Of a stretch of 64,000 bases of DNA, positions 55,401 through 62,736 are shown in pieces (position 1 is the first letter of the stretch; every line of letters starts with the position of its first letter). Both the position numbers and the translations under genes were made by a program. The stretch spans positions 2,227,419-2,291,418 of the forward strand of contig NZ_OY781872.1 of assembly GCF_963677065.1 (NCBI RefSeq), read 5' to 3'. The stretch comes from an uncultured Methanoregula sp. GTDB lineage: Archaea; Halobacteriota; Methanomicrobia; Methanomicrobiales; Methanospirillaceae. The notes under the pieces are model-generated. The model was not told where the DNA came from and did not search any database. It saw only the letters and a list, made by a program, of their open reading frames with translations.

Positions 55401-58400
55401 AACCCGGACTCTTCAGAGATTCTCTTTGAAAAAGGCCTTGCGCTCTCCGAACTCGGGAAAACTTCCGAAGCGCTCGAATGTTTCTCGCGCAGTATAAATC
55501 TCGGGTCCGACTCGGGAAAGGTATATGCAGAACAGGGCTATTCGCTCTACCATCTGGGAAGATTTGACGAAGCCATAGCATCGCTCGACCGGTCACTTGC
55601 GCACGATGCGAAAAACATCGTTGCCCTCGTTGTAAAGGGAGAAGCCCTTCTCGCGCTGAAGCGCTATGAAGATGCAATCACCGCATACGATGCCGCGATA
55701 TCGATCGATCCCGAGAACGAACGCGCCCATTCCGGCCGGGGATTTGCCCTTGCAAAACTTGCCCGGTATGAGGACGCGGTCATTGCTCTCGACCATGCCC
55801 TCGAGAGCAACCACACCAACCCCGAGCTGCTCTCCTGCAAAGGATATTCGCTGTACCGGCTGGGCCGGTTCAAGGAATCGATCGAGGCATTCGGCAAATC
55901 CTTGAAACGCAAGCCCCAGAACGCGTTTGCCCTGCTCTTCCGGGCAAAAGCATACTATCATATCGACCGGTGGGAGGATGCGATCTCCGCGCTTGATAAG
56001 GTTATCTCCCTTGAAGGGGACAATGCCACTGCCTGGTACTTCCGGGGAATGTCCCTCTCCCGCCTGCACCGGAATGAGGAGGCGCGCGAATCGTTCGGAC
56101 GTGCAGTCGCCATGGATCCCGCCTGTTACAAGGGCTGGTACGGCAAAGCCCGGGAATCCTGCACGCTGGAGCGGTATGAAGAGGCAATCCCCGATTTCGA
56201 TCAGGCGCTCGAGATCGAGCCCGGCTTTTACGATGCCATTTACGAGAAAGGTCTCGCCCTCCTTGCCCTGGAACAGTACCGTCCGTCTGTCGATGCATTC
56301 GATCGTGCCCTGGAACGGGGGCCCGGCAATGGCGCTCTGTATTACCAAAGGGGCCATGCGCTGAAGGCACTGGAGGACTATGACAAAGCGCTCGAATCCT
56401 TCAACCGGTCGATCGATTTTGATTCTGCAAAACCGGTCACCTGGTTCGAGAAGGGCGAGACCCTCATGCGGCTCGGGAATTTTTCAGAATCTGTCCCCGC
56501 TTTTTCCCGGGCCCTTGAACTGGATCCTCACCTCACGCTTGCCGCCTTTTACCAGGCAGTCTCCCTCACCTCTCTCGACAAGGATGAGGAATCCATCGCG
56601 TTATTTGACCGGGCCCTGGAGATCGATTCAACGTTCCTTGAAGCAGCCTACCTGAAAGGATGCGCACTCAAAAGACTCGGGCAGTATCCCCAGGCAATCA
56701 CATCGTTCGATTATGTCCTCGAAGGCTCTCCCTCCCATGCACATGCGCATTACCAGAAAGGGCTTGTGCTGCAGCAACTCCAGAAATACGAAAAAGCTAT
56801 CCGGTCCTACAAACAGGCCCTGACAAACGATCCCTCCATTACCGATGCAGTTTTCCAGTCGGGAATCTGTTATACCTTCCTTGGAAAATATGAAAATGCC
56901 CTCCGGATGTTCGAGAAGATGCTGGAGGTTGCTCCGGGCGATGCGGAAGTTCTGTTCCAGAAAGGCAGGGTGCTTGCAAAGCTGCAGCGGTTCGAGGATG
57001 CGCTCCTGGCACTTGAAGCATCCCTCAACAGCGAGAACAATCATGCAGACGTCTGGAATCTTTCAGGTTCCATGCTCTGTGAGCTCGGACGGTATGCCGA
57101 GTCTCTTGAGTCCTTTGATCGCGCCATTGCTCTTGAACCGGAAAACAGCATTGCCTGGTACCGCAAAGGAAAAGCCAACCGCGATCTCGGAAGGTATGAG
57201 GAATCCGTCTCCTGCTTTGACCGGGTCCTGTCCGCCGATGGAAATTGCGCCGGTGCATGGAGCCGGAAAGGCAGTTCGCTCCTCTCCCTTGGCCGCTTTG
57301 AGCCGGCCCTCGAATCGCTGACAAAAGCGCTTGACCTCAAACCCCAGAATGCCAGTGGCTGGTATGACCGGGGTGTCTGTCTTGCGGAGCTGGGCCGGTT
57401 CCAGGAAGCCGTGAGCTCTTTTGACCGGGCAATCTCCATCAACAAAAAGTACGCCAATGCCTGGTATGACAAAGGGCGGGCACTTGTGCAGCTGGGCAAT
57501 GACCGGGAGGCGATCCCGGCATTCGAGAATACGAGTTCGATCGACCCGCAGTTTTCGGATGCTTTTTACGAAAAAGGCCTTGCTTTTGAGCGTCTCGGCC
57601 AGCAGCAGGAAGCAATTGTGGCTTTTGAGACCGCAATTGCCCTCAACCCAGGCTTCATCGGGGCTTTGTACCACAAGGCCCTTAGCCTTTTCAGCCTGAA
57701 ACGGTATGAGTCCGCAGCCAAGGCGTTTGGTCTTGCTCTGGCTCTCGATCCGGAGAACTTTGACGGGTGGTACCGGCAGGGCCTCTCCTATGTCCGTCTC
57801 GGCAGCCTGGATGAAGCCGTTGCCTCATTTGACCAGGCTATCCGGATCAACCCGGGTTCGTACGGGACACTCTTTGAAAAAGGCCTTGTTCTCCTCAGGC
57901 AGGGTAGATTCGAAGATGCAATACGGGAATTTGACCGGGCCCTGGCCATCGATGACGGACAGGCAGACGGGCATTTTGCCCGCGGGCAGGCTCTTATGGC
58001 CCTCGAGAAGTACGAGGATTCCCTTGCCTCCTTTGCCCGGGTCATCGGGATCGATCCGGATTTTGCCGAGGCGTACTACAACCGGGGAATCGTTCTGGAA
58101 CACCTGGGCAGGTACGATGAGGCAGTGAATGCATTCGACGGGTTTTTCCGGCTGATTCCGGACCGTTCGGATGCCTGGTACCACCGGGGAATCTGTCTTG
58201 AAAACCTGGAGCGGGACGAGGAAGCAGTAAAATCCTTTGAGAGAGCACGGCTCAAGGATCCCCTCAACACCGAGATCCTCTTATCGGAAGGAAAAGCCTT
58301 CTCACGCCTGGGCCAGTACGAGGAAGCCATCCGCATCTTCGATATCGGTCTGGGTTTCGAACCCGAACGCGGCGATTTCCTGTTCGAGAAAGGCTTTGCC

Positions 58401-61400
58401 CTTGCCAGGCTGGGGCACCACGATCAGGCCGAACCGGTTCTCGGCAAGGCCGATGCATATCTCCCGGAACGATTCGAACCCTCCTACTACCGGGGCTTGT
58501 CGCTGATGAATCTCGGGCGGTATGAGGAGGCAGTTCATGCGTTCGACACTGCCGTTGCCCTGAATGATGCCGATGCGGATATCTGGTTCAACAAAGGCGT
58601 ATCGCAGTTCCATCTTGGCAGTCCCGAGAGTGCGCTCGATTCCCTCGACAAGGCTATCCACCTGAATAACGGATTATATGCCCCGTTCTTTGAAAAGGGA
58701 CTTGTCCTGTCGGAACTTGCCCGGTATGACGAGGCTGTTTATGAATTCGATCGGGCCCTGGCGATAGATGACAGTCAGCGGGACGGGCATTATGCAAAGG
58801 GGATGGCACTCCTTCTGCTTGAACGCTATGAGGATTCCCTCTCATCCTTCCTGCGGGTAATTGAGATCGATTCAGGGTATGCTGAAGCGTATTTCAACAA
58901 GGCAATGGCCCTGGAACATCTGGCAAGGTACAAGGAAGCGGTCACCACCTTCGACCAGTTCCTCCGGCTCGCCGACCGCCCGGATGCCTGGTATCACCGG
59001 GGCCTTTCCCTGGAATCCCTGAACCGGGATGAGGATGCGGTGGACTCCTATGACAAGGCCCGGCAAAAGGATCCGCATAATCCGGAAATTCTCATGGCCG
59101 AAGGAAAATTGCTCTCCCGCCTGGGTCATTTCGAGGAAGCTCTCACGATCTTCGATATCGCACTTGAGACAGAACCCGGTGACGGGGCAGTTCTCTATGA
59201 GAAAGGTGTGGCCCTTGCCCGGCTCGATCGCCACGACCAGGCGGAGCTGGTACTCAATGAAGCGGTATCCCGCCTGCCGGGACAGAGCGAACCCGCGTTC
59301 CTCCGGGGAATGTCGCTGATGCATCTCTGCCGGTATGAAGACGCCGTCTCTGCATTCGATACCGCTCTTGCTGCAAACAGAAATGATACCGCGATATGGT
59401 ACAACAGAGGCTTATCCTTATCCCATATTGACCAGCACGAAGCAGCGATCGAATCGTTCGATCAGGTACTTCAGCAAAAGCCCGGAAATACGGATGCTCT
59501 CCTGGAGAAAGGCCGGGCATACTATGTTCTCAGGAAATATGCCCAGGCCGTGGAATCGTTTGACGCGGTTCTTGAAACCGGCGGGGAACAGGCGGCAGCA
59601 TGGTACGAGAAAGGCCTGGCACTTTATCACCTGAACCGGTATGAGGACGCTATAAGCTCACTCGACCGGGCGCTTGCGCTTGACCCGGGCAACCACAATG
59701 CAATGTACCATCATGCGCTCTCGTTCTCCGCGCTGGAACGGTATCCCGAGGCCATCGAATCCTTCCACCAGCTCCTGACACTGACCCCGGAGAATGCGGA
59801 TGCCTGGTATGAAGAAGGGCTTGCACTTGCCCATATCGATCGTCATACTGATGCAGTATCCGCATTTGCCCGGAGCATTGGCATACGCCCGGATTTCTTT
59901 GATGCCCTGTACATGATGGCACGTTCCCTGGACCTGAGCGGGCAGGCTGAACAGGCAATCGAAGGATATAACCGGGTTCTTGCCCTCCAGCCGCTGCATG
60001 TTCCCTCGCTGCACTTCAAGGGTGCAGCCCTGATGCGGCTCAATAACAACAATGAAGCCATCAAGGTTTTTGACCGGGCGCTCGAGATCGACCCCTCCTA
60101 CACGGAAGCGCTCTTTGACAAAGGCCGGGCCCTTGCAGCCCTGAAAATGTACCGTGAGGCGGTCAAGACTTTTGACAAGGCGCTTGGCATTGAGAAGAAT
60201 TATGCCGATATCTATTACCACAAGGGTCTTGCCCTGGCAAGCCTCGGGCGGCACGATGAGGCGATCGTGGCCTTCAACAAAAATATCGATCTTGATGCCG
60301 ACAATGAAGAAGCGTATTACCAGAAAGGGCTGGCTTTGAGCGAGACCGGCCGGTTCAACGATGCGATAGAGGCTTTTGACCGGGTCATAGCACTCAACCC
60401 GAAATCCGTTGACTCCTGGCTCCACCACGGGATTGTCCTCTCCCGCATCGGGAAATTCAACGATGCTATCGAATCCTACACGCGATCCCTGGAGATAGAT
60501 CCAACCAATACCGAAGCCTGGTACCTCAAGGGAAGTGCGCTCTTCGAGATGGCCGAATACGAGGATGCAATAGAAGCATTCAACCGGGCGCTCGAGATCC
60601 AGCCGGATTATGTTGTGGCATATTATGACAAGGGCCGGGCACTGTATGCAATGAAGATGTACAAGGAAGCCGTCCTTGCCTTTGACAATGCCTTATCCAT
60701 CAAGGGAAAATATGTCGAAGCCCTGTATCACAAGGGAATAACTCTCGTACGGCTTCTCCAGTTCGAAAATGCTCTTGCTGCATTTGATCAGGCCCTCAAG
60801 ATCCGTCCCAATTTCGGCCATGTCTGGACCGGCAAGGGTATTGCATTGTCATCCCTCGGGAAAGACGAGGATGCCATCAGTTTCTTCCATAAAGCGCTCG
60901 GCATCGATCCAAAGGATGCCCTTGCCAGTTATTATCTCGGCGTATCCTACCTGCGGCTGGGGAAATACCATGATGCAGTCAAAAATTTCGAGACTGCCCT
61001 TCTCCAGCGCCCGCAGTGCGCAGAGGCATTTTACCAGAAAGGCCGGGCTCTTGCCATGCTCTCCATGAATCATGAAGCGCTGACATCCTATGACCGGGCC
61101 ATTACTCTCAAAGACGATCTCTCGGAAGCCTGGCTCTACCGGGGCATCTCCTATGCCAGCCTGAACGATTATGAGAAAGCGCTCGAGAACTATGATCATG
61201 CCATCCGGCTCAATGACCGGTACGCAGCCCCGTACCTTTTCCGGGGAATTGCGCTCATCAAGCTGAAACGGGATACCGAGGCAATCGACTCATTCGACCG
61301 GGCGCTTGTCCTGAATCCCGAATATGCCGAGGCTTATTATTACCGGGGACTTGCCCTGCTCCAGCAGGAGCAGTTCGAGGATGCGATAGCCGCCTTCGAT

Positions 61401-62531
61401 CATGCACTTGGCATCAACAACCGGTATGCCGACGCGTATTACAACAAGGGCGTTGCCCTTGCCCGCACCGGCCATCTGGAAGAGGCCATATCGGCCTTCA
61501 ACCAGGCGCTCGGAATCCAGGGCGAGTATACCGAGGCGATTTATGAACGCGGCCGGGCACAGATCCGGACCGGGCGGTACAAGGATGCAATTGCCTCCTT
61601 CGACCAGGTGCTTTCCATCAACCCCGGCTATGCGAATGCAATTTATGAAAAAGGCAGGGCGCTTATCTCGCTTGTCAATCTCACGGCAGCAATAACGGCT
61701 TTCGACCGGGCCATCGATATAAATCCGTCCTGCTGGCAGGCTTTTTTCTGGAAAGGCCGGGCCCTTGCCGAACAGGGAAGCCACGATGCAGCGATCACCG
61801 CCTATGACCGGGCTCTCGAGATCAAACCGGACTATTTCAGCCTTTATGATTACCGGGGCCTGGCATATGCAGCCCTGGAGCAGTACCACGAGGCGATTCT
61901 CTCCTACGACAAGGCACTCGAGATCGAGCATGCCGCCGAGATATTCTCTCACAAGGGAGTGAGCCTTGCCGAGCTCGGGATGTTCCGGGATGCCATCGAG
62001 GCGTTTGACAAGGCCCTGAGTCATAATGAGACTCTCGTGGAAGCGTGGTTCGGCAAAGGCAATGCCTATTACGACCTTGGGAAGTATTCCGATGCCCGGT
62101 CGGCGTACGAAAAGGGCCTCTCCCTGGATTCGGAAAACGCCGAAGCCTGGACACGCCATGGTATGGTCCTTTCCTCTCTCCACCAGTATGAGGAGGCCAT
62201 CGAATCCTATGACCGGGCACTGCTGATAGATCCGTCCTTCTCCATTGCATATTTTACAAGGGGAAGTGCTCTCTTTGCGCTGGAGCGTTTCGATGAATCT
62301 GTTGAAGCGTTCGATGCAATGATCCAGATCCAGCCGGAATTTGTCGATGCCTGGATCCACAAGGGCCGGGCGCTCCAGGAACTCTCCCAGTACCAGGAAG
62401 CGCTCTCCTCCTTCAAGCGGGCTCTCGAGATTGAACCGGCGCGAAAAGAGATCTGGAATGATATCGGGGATATCCTGGACCGGATCGGAAAACACGAAGA
62501 AGCCAGGATCTGTTACGAGAAAGCCAAATAA
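49479..62531 (+). CDS. Giant all-TPR protein, 4350 residues, 128 TPR units
   Basis: One uninterrupted frame of 13 kb. ATG 49479 with GAGGT nine bases upstream. The protein (roughly 0.48 MDa) is only tetratricopeptide repeats: no signal peptide, membrane helix or other domain. The consensus unit is close to AWYxKGxALxxLGRYEEAIxAFDxALxIDP. Measuring the codon of the Lys in 'KG', the first unit is at 49515 and the last at 62463. That is 127 intervals of 102 bp minus 6 bp, hence 128 units, with two 33-residue units (ending near 58998 and 61953). TPRs form a right-handed superhelix that binds peptides, so this would be a very long scaffold. Codon use matches the GC-rich flanks, suggesting a native gene. 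A STAS-PAS kinase gene follows on the same strand. Confidence 0.9.
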   Translation: MNNKSDAEALMRQGVELYDLGRFQEAIVMFDRGLALYPDLAKAHYFKGIALYDLGKYEESILAYDQAIAIDPTDSNAWYNKAATLAQVGRNEEALVACDRLLSIKYDNAEAWILKGIALYELGRFKDAITAYDHALMVDPRHAKVYYNKGIALADLGRHQEAISAYNKAIEIVPDYARAYYNRGISLYDLGRYEEALAAFDKAYALDPSDIWVWYYRSFILARQELFDDAVDASARFLHDEPGHADIWAINGISLFRIGRFEEAVAALGEAVSLNEGLTDAWYYQGLACQALNRFSEAIHAFDRTLDLTPSNAKAREERGIANYRLKKYNEAVSDFDQCLTLDPENHRVWFRRGVSCINLSRHEDALESFARSLELQPDHAGSFYFRGMALTRLGRHKEAIEAFESALKYDPRCSLAAYQEGLSYANLGQFQEAVSSYEQALKINPAYTEALYHKGFALAKLGKNDDAIQEYDRTLAYDPSNAQAYHQKGLQLAKLGHYDEAVEAYNKSIELKPAYAQAFYDKGIALSRLERFEPALEAFEQAVTLNPNYVYAYYNRGLALVQLNRFEEAIREFDRAIDIDPTHALALYQRGTTLVQLKRYPEAVIAFDAVLAFSPQNTGALYEKAHALFNLLRYQEAVVAFDEALEQNPSLTEAWLFKGISLAHLGQLEDAIAAFDKCLVLKPRLTEAAVRKGIAFYNLGQFEEAISVFNKALNESPRDIWAWCYKGLSLSALSRFDEAIRAFDKTLEINRKCARAFYEKGNALSAMGKPLEAVVSYDQALEISPDDPKILYKKGVALAQRERYEDAIRAFEAALMLEPENASAYYYLGISYAGRERFDDSIRAFESCLTLEPDNALAYHFKGIALIQKERYEEAIRSFSSAIQLDASNAASYFYMGLAYLQSREYEHAISSLEKATGMDPTLSDAFMYEGFAYYSLGRYADALPLLDRSLEKNPSLIDAMICRAGSLYFLERYSETIETDDRILSLNPTLVDIWMQKGNSHYNLGKKQDAINAYTKALEINSGLTEAWIKKALALADLGKIPDAVAAYTRALDINPSLKEIWMKKGDALVQLGKTEEAIAAYNKSLRIDPDQENGWIKIGRAYFDVSSYQDAIDAFDNAISLNQRSTDAFYYKGLALEKVNRAEEAIHVFEILLEIDPGNGDAQYHKGLALASRGDHRHAALSFEKTSEILPGFAPAWYNKGKSLIESGKYQEAIVALNQALSIESSYTEAYYYLGLALLKTGKFPEAIAAFDRNLAKDTSNAPGHFNRGLALEKLGRFDESLEAFDKALIYDPDNALAFYHKGKSFADLNRHSDAVFAFDKTLQLKPKYTDARLRKGIALYNMGRFEDAIADFDKTILESPKNFLAHYYKARSYESLREFPLATEFFDRALEIDAGFRDAHFHKGLSLLELEESGEALLSFDLTLDIDRDYSPAYYSRGVTLLKLGRHKEAVSSFDRCLALTPSFAPAHLQRGRALYAQGMFRDAIYAFDSALEYDPGSAEAALFKSLALHDLGQNEESLAASEKALELRPEYTEAWFSKGVALFHLGRYDEAVIAYDRSIELDPDSAQAAFNRGLSLIHLSRYQDAVETFDQVLARVPQFVPAIYQKGISLALLNRHEDAILAFDAALELTPADPAVLYQKGISQSRLEQYEEAIATFNAAIVLDPQNADPCYQKGLSLAALGRQDEAEAAFSQALLLDPGNNDALYHRGLALAELGQFAEAVDVLTRTVETNPQIANAWLIRGFCLFALERFAESVKSYNKALELDPGNPHTWFYKGRAHISLGNDEEAIPALDRALELIPEFGEAYYYKGIALFRQKKMPDAAVAFEDASRIMPDFTDAFRESGRTLAALGRNREAVEAFDRVLSSLPKDLVALYGKARALDHLGQYKDAIPFYSRVSLAEPGCERAYLYKGFAQMITHQYEDAVEAFSQTLDINPSNAEAWREKARALVLLEKNEQAVSAFDGYLSLNPDSSEILFEKGLALSELGKTSEALECFSRSINLGSDSGKVYAEQGYSLYHLGRFDEAIASLDRSLAHDAKNIVALVVKGEALLALKRYEDAITAYDAAISIDPENERAHSGRGFALAKLARYEDAVIALDHALESNHTNPELLSCKGYSLYRLGRFKESIEAFGKSLKRKPQNAFALLFRAKAYYHIDRWEDAISALDKVISLEGDNATAWYFRGMSLSRLHRNEEARESFGRAVAMDPACYKGWYGKARESCTLERYEEAIPDFDQALEIEPGFYDAIYEKGLALLALEQYRPSVDAFDRALERGPGNGALYYQRGHALKALEDYDKALESFNRSIDFDSAKPVTWFEKGETLMRLGNFSESVPAFSRALELDPHLTLAAFYQAVSLTSLDKDEESIALFDRALEIDSTFLEAAYLKGCALKRLGQYPQAITSFDYVLEGSPSHAHAHYQKGLVLQQLQKYEKAIRSYKQALTNDPSITDAVFQSGICYTFLGKYENALRMFEKMLEVAPGDAEVLFQKGRVLAKLQRFEDALLALEASLNSENNHADVWNLSGSMLCELGRYAESLESFDRAIALEPENSIAWYRKGKANRDLGRYEESVSCFDRVLSADGNCAGAWSRKGSSLLSLGRFEPALESLTKALDLKPQNASGWYDRGVCLAELGRFQEAVSSFDRAISINKKYANAWYDKGRALVQLGNDREAIPAFENTSSIDPQFSDAFYEKGLAFERLGQQQEAIVAFETAIALNPGFIGALYHKALSLFSLKRYESAAKAFGLALALDPENFDGWYRQGLSYVRLGSLDEAVASFDQAIRINPGSYGTLFEKGLVLLRQGRFEDAIREFDRALAIDDGQADGHFARGQALMALEKYEDSLASFARVIGIDPDFAEAYYNRGIVLEHLGRYDEAVNAFDGFFRLIPDRSDAWYHRGICLENLERDEEAVKSFERARLKDPLNTEILLSEGKAFSRLGQYEEAIRIFDIGLGFEPERGDFLFEKGFALARLGHHDQAEPVLGKADAYLPERFEPSYYRGLSLMNLGRYEEAVHAFDTAVALNDADADIWFNKGVSQFHLGSPESALDSLDKAIHLNNGLYAPFFEKGLVLSELARYDEAVYEFDRALAIDDSQRDGHYAKGMALLLLERYEDSLSSFLRVIEIDSGYAEAYFNKAMALEHLARYKEAVTTFDQFLRLADRPDAWYHRGLSLESLNRDEDAVDSYDKARQKDPHNPEILMAEGKLLSRLGHFEEALTIFDIALETEPGDGAVLYEKGVALARLDRHDQAELVLNEAVSRLPGQSEPAFLRGMSLMHLCRYEDAVSAFDTALAANRNDTAIWYNRGLSLSHIDQHEAAIESFDQVLQQKPGNTDALLEKGRAYYVLRKYAQAVESFDAVLETGGEQAAAWYEKGLALYHLNRYEDAISSLDRALALDPGNHNAMYHHALSFSALERYPEAIESFHQLLTLTPENADAWYEEGLALAHIDRHTDAVSAFARSIGIRPDFFDALYMMARSLDLSGQAEQAIEGYNRVLALQPLHVPSLHFKGAALMRLNNNNEAIKVFDRALEIDPSYTEALFDKGRALAALKMYREAVKTFDKALGIEKNYADIYYHKGLALASLGRHDEAIVAFNKNIDLDADNEEAYYQKGLALSETGRFNDAIEAFDRVIALNPKSVDSWLHHGIVLSRIGKFNDAIESYTRSLEIDPTNTEAWYLKGSALFEMAEYEDAIEAFNRALEIQPDYVVAYYDKGRALYAMKMYKEAVLAFDNALSIKGKYVEALYHKGITLVRLLQFENALAAFDQALKIRPNFGHVWTGKGIALSSLGKDEDAISFFHKALGIDPKDALASYYLGVSYLRLGKYHDAVKNFETALLQRPQCAEAFYQKGRALAMLSMNHEALTSYDRAITLKDDLSEAWLYRGISYASLNDYEKALENYDHAIRLNDRYAAPYLFRGIALIKLKRDTEAIDSFDRALVLNPEYAEAYYYRGLALLQQEQFEDAIAAFDHALGINNRYADAYYNKGVALARTGHLEEAISAFNQALGIQGEYTEAIYERGRAQIRTGRYKDAIASFDQVLSINPGYANAIYEKGRALISLVNLTAAITAFDRAIDINPSCWQAFFWKGRALAEQGSHDAAITAYDRALEIKPDYFSLYDYRGLAYAALEQYHEAILSYDKALEIEHAAEIFSHKGVSLAELGMFRDAIEAFDKALSHNETLVEAWFGKGNAYYDLGKYSDARSAYEKGLSLDSENAEAWTRHGMVLSSLHQYEEAIESYDRALLIDPSFSIAYFTRGSALFALERFDESVEAFDAMIQIQPEFVDAWIHKGRALQELSQYQEALSSFKRALEIEPARKEIWNDIGDILDRIGKHEEARICYEKAK
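57871..59502 (+). repeat. 816-bp higher-order tandem duplication (8 TPRs x 2)
   Basis: Block A (57871-58686) and block B (58687-59502, end nominal) match unit for unit. Examples: DRALAIDDGQADGHFARG versus DRALAIDDSQRDGHYAKG; FRLIPDRSDAWYHRGICLE versus LRLADRPDAWYHRGLSLE; FDIGLGFEPERGDFLFEKG versus FDIALETEPGDGAVLYEKG; RLGHHDQAEPVL versus RLDRHDQAELVL. The spacing is exactly 8 x 102 bp at the block starts. The DNA has diverged widely, so the event is old. Confidence 0.85.
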
Positions 62532-62736
62532 TCCCGATCCGTTTCACCCGGATAATGGGTCTATCCCCCACAGGTTTTTTATGTTCATGCCTGCGGGAAA
62601 ACCGACTTTTTAATAATGCGCCCTGGTCTTTGGCATATTTTTGAAAAATTCCCGGTGCGTTCTTATCTCCGTACGTTAGTAATTGCCAGGTACATTTCCC
62701 AAATATTATCTAGTACTGCCCGATAACTATCCGGTA

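Noticed and set aside
61290..62495. Long minus-strand frames opposite the giant TPR gene (for example 401 codons here)
   Set aside because: They mirror the codon bias of the repeats; the translations have repetitive mirror-image composition, no binding sites and no motif.
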